From positions 1,488,001 to 1,552,000 of the forward strand of contig NZ_CP062137.1 of NCBI RefSeq assembly GCF_014843355.1: 64,000 bases of DNA, in the 5' to 3' direction. The position numbers were made by a program, and so were the translations under genes. Of the stretch, positions 8,458 to 21,927 are shown piece by piece. This DNA comes from Actinobacillus sp. GY-402 (GTDB lineage: Bacteria > Pseudomonadota > Gammaproteobacteria > Enterobacterales > Pasteurellaceae). A model generated the notes under the pieces. The model was not told the origin of the DNA. It searched no databases and worked only from the letters and a program-made list of their open reading frames with translations. Position 1 is the stretch's first letter; the number at the start of each line of letters is the position of its first letter.

Positions 8458-10251
8458 TTATTTCAATCCGATATTGGTATTTATTGAAAAGTGCGGTCGG
8501 ATTTTTTGCAGTTTTGGTTGATCGGTCTGGAAATTGTCCGGATAGTAGCCAAAATTGTAAATTTTGTTTTCATTCTGGAGCACCTCCATCCAATCCGCCA
8601 ACTCATCATCCGGCACGGCTTGTTGAGTTCGCGCATCCACGGCTTGTAATTCAAAAGCGAGTTTATCTTTTGCAATATACGGCGTCGTACTTTTCACTAC
8701 ATCGTCCACCCAATTTTTTGCTTCCCGTTTGGAAAACTCGGAATGATGCAGATAAGGGGCGGTTGATACCAGCACGGTGTCATAATATTTAGCGAAACTC
8801 GCTAAACGCCGTGTAAATTGCGTTTCATTCTGAGACGATAAATTTAACGGCGCCGAAATCATGCCGGTCGTTTTAAAATATTCACTTCCCCACAATACAT
8901 AAGGCGACATGACTTTTTTCACTTCGTCGGTTATTTTAAATAAAGCCGAAATATTTTGTTCGCCCTTTTCAATAACCTGATCATCGGTGAATAAAATACC
9001 TTTAAATTTAGCGTAAAGCGATAAATCCTGATAAACGGATTTAATCATCTCCGTTTTATGTGAATCCACATTTGTTAAATCAAAAGCCGAAACCGGCAGC
9101 CAGACGTAAGGAGAAACATTGAGTCTGGTTTCCAGAATCCAGGCAACTCGACTGAACAGATCAGCCCGCACGGGTAAATATTTGTTAGGAAAATACAATG
9201 CCTCTGCAATACCGTCATTATTTACATCCGAGAAAGCCTGAATATAAACTCTTGAAACACCTTGTCGGTGAATGCGTTCAATAATTTTATCCAGATTTTT
9301 ACCCTGTTTTATCGGATCAGGATCATAAACGTCATCCAGCTTAATTCGCAGAGAACGTTGCACCGACAATGATTCATTCTTATTTTTCAAGTAATTCGCA
9401 ATAGTCTCGATCGAAGTTTCAGTATCCAGCAATAATCGGCCTAAATGAAATTGTTCGGGCGTATTCGTTTTTGTATCGACAAGCGACATATGCACTTCAA
9501 AGCCAACCTCTTTCGCAATATCCGCTGCGGTTGCCGTAAAGTGACCATAAGGCCAAACCATGGCGCGAGGCGCCACGCCTACATTTTTTTTCAATAAATC
9601 ATAAGAACGCTGGAAATCTTTACGCAACTTATTCTTATACTCCGTTGACGTTTCATACTGACCGTTACGATAGGCCGGCGCAATAACAGCCGGTAAGCTG
9701 CTGCCTGCCGGATTGGCGTTGATTCCGTGGTGAAGATCATTGGTGTGAGACGCCATTTCAATCAACCCGCTCGCCTGCATTTCACGCAGTTGCTGCCATG
9801 TAACGAACTCGTTACGATTCAATTTTTGATTACCGTAAGAAATTTTCCGGTTATTCGGAGTATTAACCCAATCCGTGACTATGGCATACACGGCAGGGTA
9901 GTTATAAGCTTTCAGAAGCGGATAAATCACGTTATAAAAACTTTCATAACCATCATCAAAAGTTAACAGTACAGCTTTATCCGGCAGCGGACGTCCGCCG
10001 TTTCGGGCATCCATGATTTGTTGCAGACTAACCGGTTTATATCCGTTATTCCGTAACCAGTTAAAATGCGTAATTAATGTCTGAGCAGAAATAGTTTGTG
10101 GAAAATATTGTTGATGTTTATTCGGAACACTTTCGTCAATTACATTATGGTAACAAAGAATACCTAAATGCTCGTTTAATGCAAAAGCCGGTATATTTAA
10201 AAGTAATAAAACAATTAAATACCCAAAATTTTTTATATACTTTTTAAACAT
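8458..10251 (-). CDS. pgaB: Poly-N-acetylglucosamine N-deacetylase PgaB
   Basis: Periplasmic enzyme that partially deacetylates PGA for export. The N-terminal polysaccharide deacetylase domain (about 28-290) shows CYHNVIDES, the metal-site LTFDDGYESF and MASHTNDLHHG. The C-terminal GH-like domain (about 305-595) carries RVYIQAFSDVNNDGIAEALYFPNKYLP, typical of PgaB. The N-terminus MFKKYIKNFGYLIVLLLLNIPAFA is a signal peptide without the lipobox cysteine found in E. coli PgaB, so this protein may be soluble or anchored by an uncleaved helix. The length of 597 aa is somewhat below the E. coli protein (~670). It lies between pgaA and pgaC. Confidence 0.93.
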   Translation of the reverse strand: MFKKYIKNFGYLIVLLLLNIPAFALNEHLGILCYHNVIDESVPNKHQQYFPQTISAQTLITHFNWLRNNGYKPVSLQQIMDARNGGRPLPDKAVLLTFDDGYESFYNVIYPLLKAYNYPAVYAIVTDWVNTPNNRKISYGNQKLNRNEFVTWQQLREMQASGLIEMASHTNDLHHGINANPAGSSLPAVIAPAYRNGQYETSTEYKNKLRKDFQRSYDLLKKNVGVAPRAMVWPYGHFTATAADIAKEVGFEVHMSLVDTKTNTPEQFHLGRLLLDTETSIETIANYLKNKNESLSVQRSLRIKLDDVYDPDPIKQGKNLDKIIERIHRQGVSRVYIQAFSDVNNDGIAEALYFPNKYLPVRADLFSRVAWILETRLNVSPYVWLPVSAFDLTNVDSHKTEMIKSVYQDLSLYAKFKGILFTDDQVIEKGEQNISALFKITDEVKKVMSPYVLWGSEYFKTTGMISAPLNLSSQNETQFTRRLASFAKYYDTVLVSTAPYLHHSEFSKREAKNWVDDVVKSTTPYIAKDKLAFELQAVDARTQQAVPDDELADWMEVLQNENKIYNFGYYPDNFQTDQPKLQKIRPHFSINTNIGLK

Positions 10252-10281
10252 ATAAACCCTTAGAAAGAAATGCTATAAAAA

Positions 10282-12681
10282 TTAAAAAGAAGCGGATAAA
10301 TTCAGATTAATAAAATTATTAAATTCAGGCGCTCCATCATAAATGGATCTTTTTCGACCAATATCATAAGAAATACTTAAACGTCTACCTAAATGCCATT
10401 CCTGACCATAGGCGATAGACCAGGTTTCACTACTCTCGAAATTATCCTGCCAGTAATAACCCGTCCCGCCTTTAATATGATGCGTTAAAGTGATACGGTG
10501 ATCAAACGGTTGGAAATAAGACAAATCCAAATTTCCTTCTGCAGAACGACTCTTTGACGGATTATAATAATATGCCCCGGAGATATCTTTATTGCGTTCA
10601 TAGGAAGCAAACAAACTGCCGTCTAAATTCCAGCGATTGTATTTAAATAAATTAAAATTCGACCAAATAGACAAATCTTTACGTAAGTTTCCATCGTCAA
10701 ATTTCATTAGGGAAACATTACTCCCGACTTCGAATCGATTTGAATATTTATAACTGGCTGAAAAATCCAGCTCCTTAGTATATACATCTTGATATAGTGC
10801 CTTCACCGGTGTATTGGCGCTATTTAAACCGCCTCGTATGCTAAAATTCCAATGCTGATTTAAACGATACTGGATATTAGCCGCAAAATAAGCTTTATCG
10901 TTTAATTTAATCCCCTTGCCCGCTTCGGCCGTTATAATAACGGGATAAAAATTCGCTTCAATCCCGGCGCCAATACGTTGCTGTTCAAGTTTTAAACCGT
11001 CATCGGGTGATTTAGTTATAAGGTAATGAACAAATGCATTATGTCCGTCATCCATTTTAGGCGAGTAAAGATAATATTCCTGATTACTTTCATTCTCTCC
11101 GGCCGGAGAAGTGCGGTGAGAAATTCCCCCGGATGCAACTAACCGAGCGGATTTTGCTTGTTCATATTGTTCTAAAAAAGACGTAACATTTTCTTTTTGT
11201 TCTGTTGACCAATTATTGACTATACCACTCGCAGTTTTCCAATCATTTACGGATAACGCCACATTCGCTTTCGCAACTTCGACCCAAATCGGTTCGCCCG
11301 GTAAAAATTCCTGAGCTTTCTCAATCCAGTTTAACGCATCATCCGAATGATCCCGCGCACTTTCCAGCTCAGCTTTAGTCAACATCACCCATCCGTCTCC
11401 GGGAGTAAGCGATAATCGCTCATCAACCAACTGCATTGCATCCGATAAATTCCCTTTAGCCGCCTGTAAATTCACTTTGCTGGAAAAATAATTACCATAA
11501 TCGGGATTCTCTATTTTTCTCGAACGGGTAAAGTCCATCACATAAAGCGGCATTTCTGCCATTCCGGATTCTAAATAATTCTGCGCTTCCGAATATTTAG
11601 CCGCATCAGTTAGTGCGTTAACAATTTTTAATTGTAAAGAAAACGGGACTTTCTGTTTTTGTGCAAAATAACTTTGTTCGATTTCACGATACAGATCAAG
11701 CGCTAAAAAAGGCGAACCCGAGGCCAATAAAGAATCCGCATAAGATTCTTTTACATAATTCGGTATAACTTGCTCCGATTCTTGCAAAAGAATATAGTTT
11801 TTTTCAACATAATCGGTATTATTCAGCTTAGAGGCAACAACCACCATATCCTGTAAAGATTGTTGTTTAACAGGACTGCCTTCAGGTGCTTTGCTATAAG
11901 CTTCTTCGAGATTCGAATAAGCTTCCTTTAATTGCCGCCGATTAGGAATATTTTTTACCGTTCGAACGGCATCATCATGCAAGAACCATAATTTATCGGT
12001 TTCATTAAATAAATCCGGATAATCGGAAATAAGTTTTTCTTGAAGAGGTGAAATATTTAATTGAGCCGCAACGCGATATAATTTTTTCGCTGATTCAATA
12101 TCATTCGGATTTTTAACTAAATTATTACTTAGTCGATGTAATTTGGAGGTTAAAGATTCACTACTCTCTAATAAATATAAATCGGCTTGCTTATATTCGT
12201 TATCAATACCGAATTTTCGTTTATATTGAGAAAGATATTTTTGAGAATCGTCGAAATGAGATATATCGGTATTAACCAAAGATAATCCTAATAATCCATT
12301 AGGATTTTTAGGCGAAACTCGTGTTAATCGATTATAAAAAGATAAAGATTGCTGAAATTGTCGTTCGTTTCTCGCCGCTTTAGCTAAAACTTCCAATTCA
12401 TTTTCGGACAATTCGTCTAATCGACAATGACGACAAACGGCTAAAGCCTCTTTAAATTGATTTTGTCTGACTAAAAGAGTAATCAGATCATCACGAACCT
12501 TATGATCATGCGTATTCCGGTATAAATCCGCAAGCTGTTTTGTTCCTTCGACCAATTGCGCATCACCCAACCGGGAATAGCGAATAATATCCTCTCGTTG
12601 TTCATCTATCGGAGAACTTACCGCATTTTGAGCGCACAAAGCTCCGCCCATAAGGAAAGCTAATACACCGACCTTATTCAT
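10282..12681 (-). CDS. pgaA: PGA export outer-membrane porin PgaA
   Basis: Outer-membrane exporter of poly-N-acetylglucosamine. In about 799 aa there is a signal peptide (MNKVGVLAFLMGGALCAQNAVSS), a long helical TPR superhelix (about 30-500), and a C-terminal beta-barrel rich in alternating aromatic strands ending in NLNLSASF with a terminal Phe. I choose the ATG at 12681, preceded by TTTTTTGGGG; an upstream in-frame start at 12741 would add 20 hydrophobic residues with no ribosome-binding site. It is the first gene of pgaABCD. The 214 bp upstream (12682-12895) are AT-rich with candidate -10 boxes but no clear -35. Confidence 0.92.
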   Translation of the reverse strand: MNKVGVLAFLMGGALCAQNAVSSPIDEQREDIIRYSRLGDAQLVEGTKQLADLYRNTHDHKVRDDLITLLVRQNQFKEALAVCRHCRLDELSENELEVLAKAARNERQFQQSLSFYNRLTRVSPKNPNGLLGLSLVNTDISHFDDSQKYLSQYKRKFGIDNEYKQADLYLLESSESLTSKLHRLSNNLVKNPNDIESAKKLYRVAAQLNISPLQEKLISDYPDLFNETDKLWFLHDDAVRTVKNIPNRRQLKEAYSNLEEAYSKAPEGSPVKQQSLQDMVVVASKLNNTDYVEKNYILLQESEQVIPNYVKESYADSLLASGSPFLALDLYREIEQSYFAQKQKVPFSLQLKIVNALTDAAKYSEAQNYLESGMAEMPLYVMDFTRSRKIENPDYGNYFSSKVNLQAAKGNLSDAMQLVDERLSLTPGDGWVMLTKAELESARDHSDDALNWIEKAQEFLPGEPIWVEVAKANVALSVNDWKTASGIVNNWSTEQKENVTSFLEQYEQAKSARLVASGGISHRTSPAGENESNQEYYLYSPKMDDGHNAFVHYLITKSPDDGLKLEQQRIGAGIEANFYPVIITAEAGKGIKLNDKAYFAANIQYRLNQHWNFSIRGGLNSANTPVKALYQDVYTKELDFSASYKYSNRFEVGSNVSLMKFDDGNLRKDLSIWSNFNLFKYNRWNLDGSLFASYERNKDISGAYYYNPSKSRSAEGNLDLSYFQPFDHRITLTHHIKGGTGYYWQDNFESSETWSIAYGQEWHLGRRLSISYDIGRKRSIYDGAPEFNNFINLNLSASF

Positions 12682-12894
12682 TAAATAACCCCAAAAAATA
12701 AAAAAGTAAATAACAAGTCCATTAGCCAATTCATTTAGCAAATAATTGTCTAATGAATAATTTTATAGTTAATAATATTATCACAGATGAAATTAAAAGA
12801 GTATAACCCAAAAGAAACGTTCACACTTTTGATAAAATAAAAGAAGAAATTCGCAACGAATTAACCCGGCAAAGAACGTTAATTATCGAAAACA

Positions 12895-12928
12895 CAAAAA
12901 CCCCGGCTCATTTCTGAACCGGGGTTTC
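12895..12928 (-). terminator. rRNA operon terminator
   Basis: On the minus strand AACCCCGGTTCA-GAAA-TGAGCCGGGGTT forms a GC-rich stem of about 12 bp followed by TTT, directly 3' of 5S rRNA. Confidence 0.9.
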
Positions 12929-12943
12929 CTTCGCTAAAATAAA

Positions 12944-13060
12944 ACCTGGCGGTGTCCTACTCTCACATGGGAAGCTCCCACACTACCATCGGCGTTACGG
13001 CGTTTCACTTCTGAGTTCGGCATGGGGTCAGGTGGGACCTCCGCACTCTCGCCGCCAGGA
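12944..13060 (-). rRNA. rrf: 5S ribosomal RNA
   Basis: Minus-strand sequence begins TCCTGGCGGCGAGAG and contains the conserved block CCACCTGACCCCATGCCGAA plus GATGGTAGTGTGGG, closing with the complementary CGCCAGG. Length ~117 nt. Ends are estimated to within a few bases. Confidence 0.96.
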
Positions 13061-13327
13061 TAATTCTGTCTCCCCACACTCCAAAGTGCGGGCGATTTTT
13101 TCAATGTTTTTTCTTTCGCGTTTTCACTTTGCGCTTTTAACGTCTTAGCTTTTTAACTTTTCCGCTTTGCACTTTTCGCTTTCGCGTCTTTCTCTCTAAA
13201 ATTCAAAACAAGCTGCACTGATGTATTGTTTGTCTCTTCTTGCTCCGTCTCGTTTCTCTCTCACTCGACTTCACCACCTCTCTTCGCCCCGGATGCTACC
13301 TCCATCCAAAAACACTTGAGCGTTGTA
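13061..13327 (-). other. 23S-5S intergenic spacer with purine-rich quasi-repeat
   Basis: A 267-bp spacer with no gene, longer than the ~90 bp usual in E. coli. Read on the minus strand it is a quasi-periodic run of GCGAAAG, GAAAAGTG, GCAAAG and TTAAAAG units (about 13100-13200). A variant USS (AAAGTGCGGG) lies near 13084-13092. Confidence 0.6.
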
Positions 13328-16232
<2,905 letters not shown>

Positions 16233-16647
16233 TACAACCTCAAATGCTTTCTGTCCTTTCAATGACTCAATCTCATCAAAAGTGCGGGCAATTTGAAGTC
16301 CGTTTTTCAACTAAACACTTGACTGCTTTTGTTCAGCCAAGATTTTTTTAAACGACCTCTCAATCCGCCTTTCGGCTGTCTTTTTGAGACCGTTTGACTA
16401 CTCAGACTTTCACTTTATCCCCTCTACTCTCAATCTGCATTTTTCAATCCGGATTGATTTCGGTCGGGACTTAAAAGTCTCTTCAGTTTTTCAGCTTGTT
16501 TCCAATTTTTTAAAGAACAACGATAATGCCTTTCGGCTATCATCATGACTAAACACACGCCAAGTGCGGGCAATTTTTCACCCGTTTTTTATACGGAAAA
16601 TCTGCCGCCTTCCGGCAAATCCCCGTGGTGCGCTTAGGCATGATGAT
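16233..16647 (-). other. tRNA-Ala to 23S spacer with boxA
   Basis: A 415-bp untranslated spacer. On the minus strand it carries a boxA-like antitermination element TGTTCTTTAAAAA (16506-16518) and variant USS copies with a final GGG (near 16277 and 16562). I see no gene in it. Confidence 0.6.
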
Positions 16648-16723
16648 TGGTGGAGATAAGCGGGATCGAACCGCTGACCTCCTGCGTGCAAGGCAGGCGC
16701 TCTCCCAGCTGAGCTATATCCCC
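16648..16723 (-). tRNA. tRNA-Ala (anticodon TGC)
   Basis: 76 nt, GGGGATATAGCTCAGCTGGG at the 5' end, anticodon loop CTTGCACG (TGC), T-loop GGTTCGATCC, encoded CCA. Standard position in the 16S-23S spacer. Confidence 0.97.
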
Positions 16724-16806
16724 AATTCCTTTCACCGAGCTTGCGCTCCGTGACTGCCCATCCTTTCTTTTCACTCGCCTTCCGCTTCCGCACAAGCTCG
16801 CTCGAG

Positions 16807-16883
<77 letters not shown>

Positions 16884-16924
16884 GAAAGGATGTCGCGTAA
16901 CTACGCGTTTCGCTTCCCTTCCCT

Positions 16925-16949
16925 TTATCAGACAATCTGTGTGAGCACC
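16925..16949 (-). repeat. 16S processing stem, 3' arm
   Basis: This 25-mer is complementary to 18611-18635 with a single G-U type mismatch. The pair brackets 16S rRNA and would form the RNase III processing stem of the precursor. Confidence 0.8.
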
Positions 16950-16965
16950 AATCCTTCGTCTTCGG

Positions 16966-18513
<1,548 letters not shown>

Positions 18514-18610
18514 AAGTTTTCATCGCTCAAAATACTGACTTAAATCATTCGTTAAATTAACTTTGGTCAGCACCTTAAGTCTTCTGTTTTCTTTCAAAAC
18601 GAATCTTATC

Positions 18611-18635
18611 GGTGCCCACACAGATTGTCTGATAA
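18611..18635 (-). repeat. 16S processing stem, 5' arm
   Basis: Partner of 16925-16949; see that entry. It lies between boxA and the mature 16S 5' end. Confidence 0.8.
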
Positions 18636-18636
18636 A

Positions 18637-18649
18637 TTGTTAAAGAGCA
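18637..18649 (-). promoter_or_regulatory. rrn leader boxA antitermination site
   Basis: Minus-strand TGCTCTTTAACAA is identical to the E. coli rrn boxA, which recruits NusB/NusE (and SuhB) for rRNA antitermination. Confidence 0.88.
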
Positions 18650-18713
18650 AAAAATAACGACGCACCGCAGGTTTTTCTTAAAGCTCACAACAGCGCGTCG
18701 TTGTGTGGGGCGT

Positions 18714-18741
18714 ATTATAGGGATTTTAGCCGCCTTTGCAA
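18714..18741 (-). promoter_or_regulatory. rRNA operon promoter
   Basis: -35 TTGCAA (18736-18741), 16-bp spacer, perfect -10 TATAAT (18714-18719), followed by a GC-rich discriminator ACGCCCC, as in stringently controlled rrn promoters. Upstream sequence (18742-18790) is A/T-tract rich, like an UP element. Confidence 0.88.
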
Positions 18742-18808
18742 GTGGTTTTTGTAAAAAAATGTCAAAAAAGATTCAACTGTTTATCTATTGTTCACTTTTG
18801 TTGTAATT

Positions 18809-19603
18809 TTAATCAATTTTCAATAATTCCAATTCATTAAATCCCCATCTTTTTAGCACTTGATGAAATTGTTGTTCAAAATTAAAGTGCTTCGTATAAA
18901 AAACACAATTATTCTTCTCTTTTTTCGACCGCACTTTACTGTTTTCTAACAATGATTTTACCCTTTTAGCAATAGCACAACCCGGGTCTAAAAAATTTTT
19001 TACCTGCGGTAAGCACATTTGAATTTCTTCTTTAATTAGCGGGAAATGGGTGCATCCTAAAATCACGGTATCGAGATCGTGCAAACCCTCCCAGGCTTGC
19101 AATTCCTTTTTTAACAATAATAAATCAACCGAGTTGCCCTTGATTTTTTGTTCGGCGATTTCGGGCAAAACGGTCGAGCCTAATCGCTCCACCCGGCAGT
19201 TTGAGGCGTATTGCGCAATCAATATATCGACATACTCACGTTTAACCGTGCCCTTGGTTGCAAGCAACCCGATATGTTTGGTTTGTGAAACTGTCGCCGC
19301 CGGTTTAACGGCCGGTACCGTACCGACGATAGGAATAGAAAAGGTTTGACGCAGACTCGGTAACACTACGGTGCTTGCCGTATTACATGCAATAACGACG
19401 AGATCGAGCGGATAACGCCTATCGATTGTTGTACAAATTTTTAGTACCCGTTCAATCAACGTTTCTTCGCTTCTTTCGGAATAAGGGAAAAATGCGTTAT
19501 CAAAGCAATACAGATAATGGCAATCAGGCAGCAAGGATTTGACTTCGCTGTAAACACTAAATCCTCCAACGCCCGAATCAAAAAATAAGATGGTCGGCTT
19601 CAT
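18809..19603 (-). CDS. murI: Glutamate racemase MurI
   Basis: Cofactor-independent racemase making D-glutamate for peptidoglycan. The 264 aa show the N-terminal [12 protein letters not shown], the two catalytic cysteines in ACNTAS (Cys73) and GCTHFPL (Cys184), and [12 protein letters not shown]. It sits immediately upstream of the rrn operon in the same orientation, as in several Pasteurellaceae and E. coli (murI next to an rrn). A USS complement lies inside the 3' part of the gene (near 18929). Confidence 0.95.
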   Translation of the reverse strand: MKPTILFFDSGVGGFSVYSEVKSLLPDCHYLYCFDNAFFPYSERSEETLIERVLKICTTIDRRYPLDLVVIACNTASTVVLPSLRQTFSIPIVGTVPAVKPAATVSQTKHIGLLATKGTVKREYVDILIAQYASNCRVERLGSTVLPEIAEQKIKGNSVDLLLLKKELQAWEGLHDLDTVILGCTHFPLIKEEIQMCLPQVKNFLDPGCAIAKRVKSLLENSKVRSKKEKNNCVFYTKHFNFEQQFHQVLKRWGFNELELLKID

Positions 19604-19682
19604 TTATTTGAGATCAAAAACAAAATTTTGTGAAGTATGCTACGCCTTAATTTTCTTGAATTCAAGTACAGGATTCTTGAAT

Positions 19683-19710
19683 AAAATGCCGCAATTTACT
19701 GCGGCATTTC
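19683..19710 (-). terminator. Terminator after the ccm/lipoprotein operon
   Basis: AAATGCCGCA-(6 nt)-TGCGGCATTT forms a perfect 10-bp stem with T-rich tail on the minus strand, between the lipoprotein gene and murI. Confidence 0.8.
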
Positions 19711-19726
19711 TAAAATTCATCCTTGA

Positions 19727-20029
19727 TTACCAAGGATAGTGATGATATCGGTGACCATATCGCCCAATACCCACGCCCACCCCGATATGAGGTTGAACCC
19801 GGGCGGTTCCTTGTGAAACCCGCGGATATTTATCACTTTGATTAAGCGGGTTATCTACGCGTTTAGGCGTTGTTACCCGCTGATCTTTCGGCACGGTATT
19901 GCCAGAATAAACTTTGTTATTGTATTCCTGCACGGCTTGCATATCTAGCGGCGCTTGCGGGTGATTTTCAACCGGTGACGAACAGGCCGCACATAACCAA
20001 ATCGCTCCCAAGATAAAATAATTACGCAT
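19727..20029 (-). CDS. Small uncharacterised lipoprotein
   Basis: I do not recognise the family. Starting at the ATG at 20029 (preceded by AGGAGAAAGTT) the 100-aa protein has a clear lipoprotein signal, MRNYFILGAIWLCAACSSP, with the lipobox LCAAC. The mature part is polar and proline-rich (VENHPQAPLDM, NKVYSGNTVPKDQ) and ends in a glycine/histidine/tyrosine-rich tail (GVGVGIGRYGHRYHHYPW). An earlier in-frame start at 20122 overlaps the upstream gene and would destroy the signal peptide. It follows the other exported protein by 10 bp and closes the ccm operon before a terminator. The His/Tyr-rich tail might bind metal, but this is speculation. Confidence 0.75.
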   Translation of the reverse strand: MRNYFILGAIWLCAACSSPVENHPQAPLDMQAVQEYNNKVYSGNTVPKDQRVTTPKRVDNPLNQSDKYPRVSQGTARVQPHIGVGVGIGRYGHRYHHYPW

Positions 20030-20039
20030 AACTTTCTCC

Positions 20040-20543
20040 TTACTGACACACGATTTCAGATAAGACATCCGCACGTTCCCGTACATTGATTTTCGCTTTA
20101 TATTCGCCGGTTTCCGTTTCATCCTGACGGAGCTTGTTTAAAATATCTTTCGCCTTAATATTAAAAACCGTCGTATATTGCATGCCTTTAATTTTATTTA
20201 AAATCGAAACGTTAGCCCGAATAATGATGGCATAGTATTCTTCGGGATCAGGAAGATAATAAGTGGTCGAATCCGTCAAATCCACGCCCGCCTGATTACG
20301 ATATCCGCGACAAATACCGGCACCGGACTGATATACCGTATGGGAATAATAATCTTCATGTATATTATAGACTTCCAACTCGATACTCTCCGCCATTCGT
20401 TTCATATCTTCGGAACGCTTCGGGTCCAGCTTCTCCACGCTGCCTTTTGCAATGAAAGTACATTCCGTCGGATTAGTTTGGCCCATGCTCGACATAGGGA
20501 ATAAAATTAACGAAGCAAGAATAATTTTTACACCCGACTTCAT
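20040..20543 (-). CDS. Uncharacterised exported protein
   Basis: Family not recognised. 167 aa with a signal peptide (MKSGVKIILASLILFPMSSMG) and three cysteines in the mature part (about 28, 78 and 166), the last two residues from the C-terminus. The remaining sequence is mixed alpha/beta with no repeats or catalytic motif I can name. It starts 9 bp after ccmI and precedes the lipoprotein gene, so it is likely expressed with the ccm genes. With its spaced cysteines and periplasmic location it could be a disulfide-bonded envelope protein. Confidence 0.72.
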   Translation of the reverse strand: MKSGVKIILASLILFPMSSMGQTNPTECTFIAKGSVEKLDPKRSEDMKRMAESIELEVYNIHEDYYSHTVYQSGAGICRGYRNQAGVDLTDSTTYYLPDPEEYYAIIIRANVSILNKIKGMQYTTVFNIKAKDILNKLRQDETETGEYKAKINVRERADVLSEIVCQ

Positions 20544-20552
20544 TTTCCATCC

Positions 20553-21443
20553 TTATTTTTTCTCTTCAGTTTGTTCTGCAATGGCATCTCGAGCGGAACG
20601 AATCGATTTTTCAATCAGCTCGCGACGCGTATCGTCTTCCGGCATCAGTTTAAGCATCATCGTCCATGTGACCGCCGCCATTTTGTAATCTTCCCTGGAG
20701 AAATAGTAAAAAGCCAGCAAACTCAGTGCCTGCATATTGGAGTGATCGCGGCGAATCACCTCTTTCAGTAATTCTTCCCCGCGCATTTTCTCATTCGTAT
20801 CATCAGACATCATAAGAATTCTAGCATAAGAAAGCTTATATTCCGTATTTTCGGGCTCTAATTTTGCCGCTTTTCCGTAAGCATCGAAAGCTAAATTGCC
20901 GTTATTCAAAGACATACCGATTTGTCCGAGCAGCCACCAGCTTTTCGCATCATTCGGCTCGTTCTGCAATTTTATCCGCAACGCCGTGGCAAATTGCTGT
21001 AATTCCTGATCCGTTAACGGATTATTATCTTCGTCTTTCACTCGCTCATAAAAATAAGGCAGTTTCTCATAAGTTTTAGCGAACATATCCTGCGCCTGCC
21101 AGGCTCCAATTTTAAAATAAATCGCGCCGGCAATAATCAGCAAACTCAAAAAACCTGAAACAAACCATAATTTGCCGTAAAATTTGTCCTCAAAATTGAC
21201 CGCACTTTCCGGCGGAATATCTTCCAACAAATTTTTCTGCAATTCAATTTTAACCTGTTCGGGATCATCCACCAACCCTTGCTGCGCATCACGTTCGATT
21301 TCCCGTAAACGATCCAGGTAAAACGCTTTGTTCAGCGTATCACGTTTCGGCTGTGAAGTTCGGGTTGTTCTTCGCAGCAAAGGATAAAAACAAATCAGCG
21401 CAATCACCAACGTCAGCAATACGCCGCTCAGCCAAAAATTCAT
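20553..21443 (-). CDS. ccmI: Cytochrome c biogenesis protein CcmI
   Basis: Apocytochrome c chaperone of system I. 296 aa: a membrane helix at about 3-21, a cytoplasmic loop with a zipper-like RLREIERDAQQGLVDD segment, a second helix at about 94-113, then a periplasmic TPR domain (about 145-280; DAKSWWLLGQIGMSLNNGNLAFDAYGKAAKLEPEN is split over repeats). One base separates it from ccmH. In E. coli the equivalent is fused to CcmH; here CcmH and CcmI are separate. Confidence 0.9.
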   Translation of the reverse strand: MNFWLSGVLLTLVIALICFYPLLRRTTRTSQPKRDTLNKAFYLDRLREIERDAQQGLVDDPEQVKIELQKNLLEDIPPESAVNFEDKFYGKLWFVSGFLSLLIIAGAIYFKIGAWQAQDMFAKTYEKLPYFYERVKDEDNNPLTDQELQQFATALRIKLQNEPNDAKSWWLLGQIGMSLNNGNLAFDAYGKAAKLEPENTEYKLSYARILMMSDDTNEKMRGEELLKEVIRRDHSNMQALSLLAFYYFSREDYKMAAVTWTMMLKLMPEDDTRRELIEKSIRSARDAIAEQTEEKK

Positions 21444-21444
21444 A

Positions 21445-21927
21445 TTATTCCTTCCCGTTTAAAATAGATTGTAAACGCCGGCGTTCCGAATCATCCAAAT
21501 TCTCCGGGTTTTTGACCGCACTTTGCTGCGCCGTTTTGCCCGTCGAACGGGCTTTTTTCCGACGCATTACAAACCATGCGCCCGATACTACAAACGCACA
21601 AGGCAATATCCAAAGCAACAGAGTTGCCGGCGTCAGCGGCGGGTTGTAAGTGACAAAATGACCGTAACGTTCCACCATGTAGTCCACCACGTCCCGTTTG
21701 GTTTTGCCTTCCTGTAAAAGCTCGAAAACCTTGGCGCGCATGTCCACGGCAATTTGCGCATTACTGTCGGCAATATTATTGTTCTGACATTGCGGGCAGC
21801 GCAATTCCTGCGTAAGCGTGTGATAATCCTCTTCCTGCCGAGCCGATTGAAAATTCAGCGCATCGATGGCGCCAAATCCCGTGCAGGACAGCAAAAGTGC
21901 GGTCAAAAAAATCATTATTTTTTGCAT
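21445..21927 (-). CDS. ccmH: Cytochrome c-type biogenesis protein CcmH
   Basis: Thiol-disulfide oxidoreductase of the haem lyase complex that keeps the apocytochrome CXXCH motif reduced. 160 aa with a signal peptide, the signature LRCPQCQNNNIADSNA (Cys44 and Cys47), the family motif VDYMVERYGHFVTYNPP, and a C-terminal membrane helix (about 103-121). The start codon overlaps the ccmG stop by one base, indicating coupled translation. Confidence 0.93.
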   Translation of the reverse strand: MQKIMIFLTALLLSCTGFGAIDALNFQSARQEEDYHTLTQELRCPQCQNNNIADSNAQIAVDMRAKVFELLQEGKTKRDVVDYMVERYGHFVTYNPPLTPATLLLWILPCAFVVSGAWFVMRRKKARSTGKTAQQSAVKNPENLDDSERRRLQSILNGKE

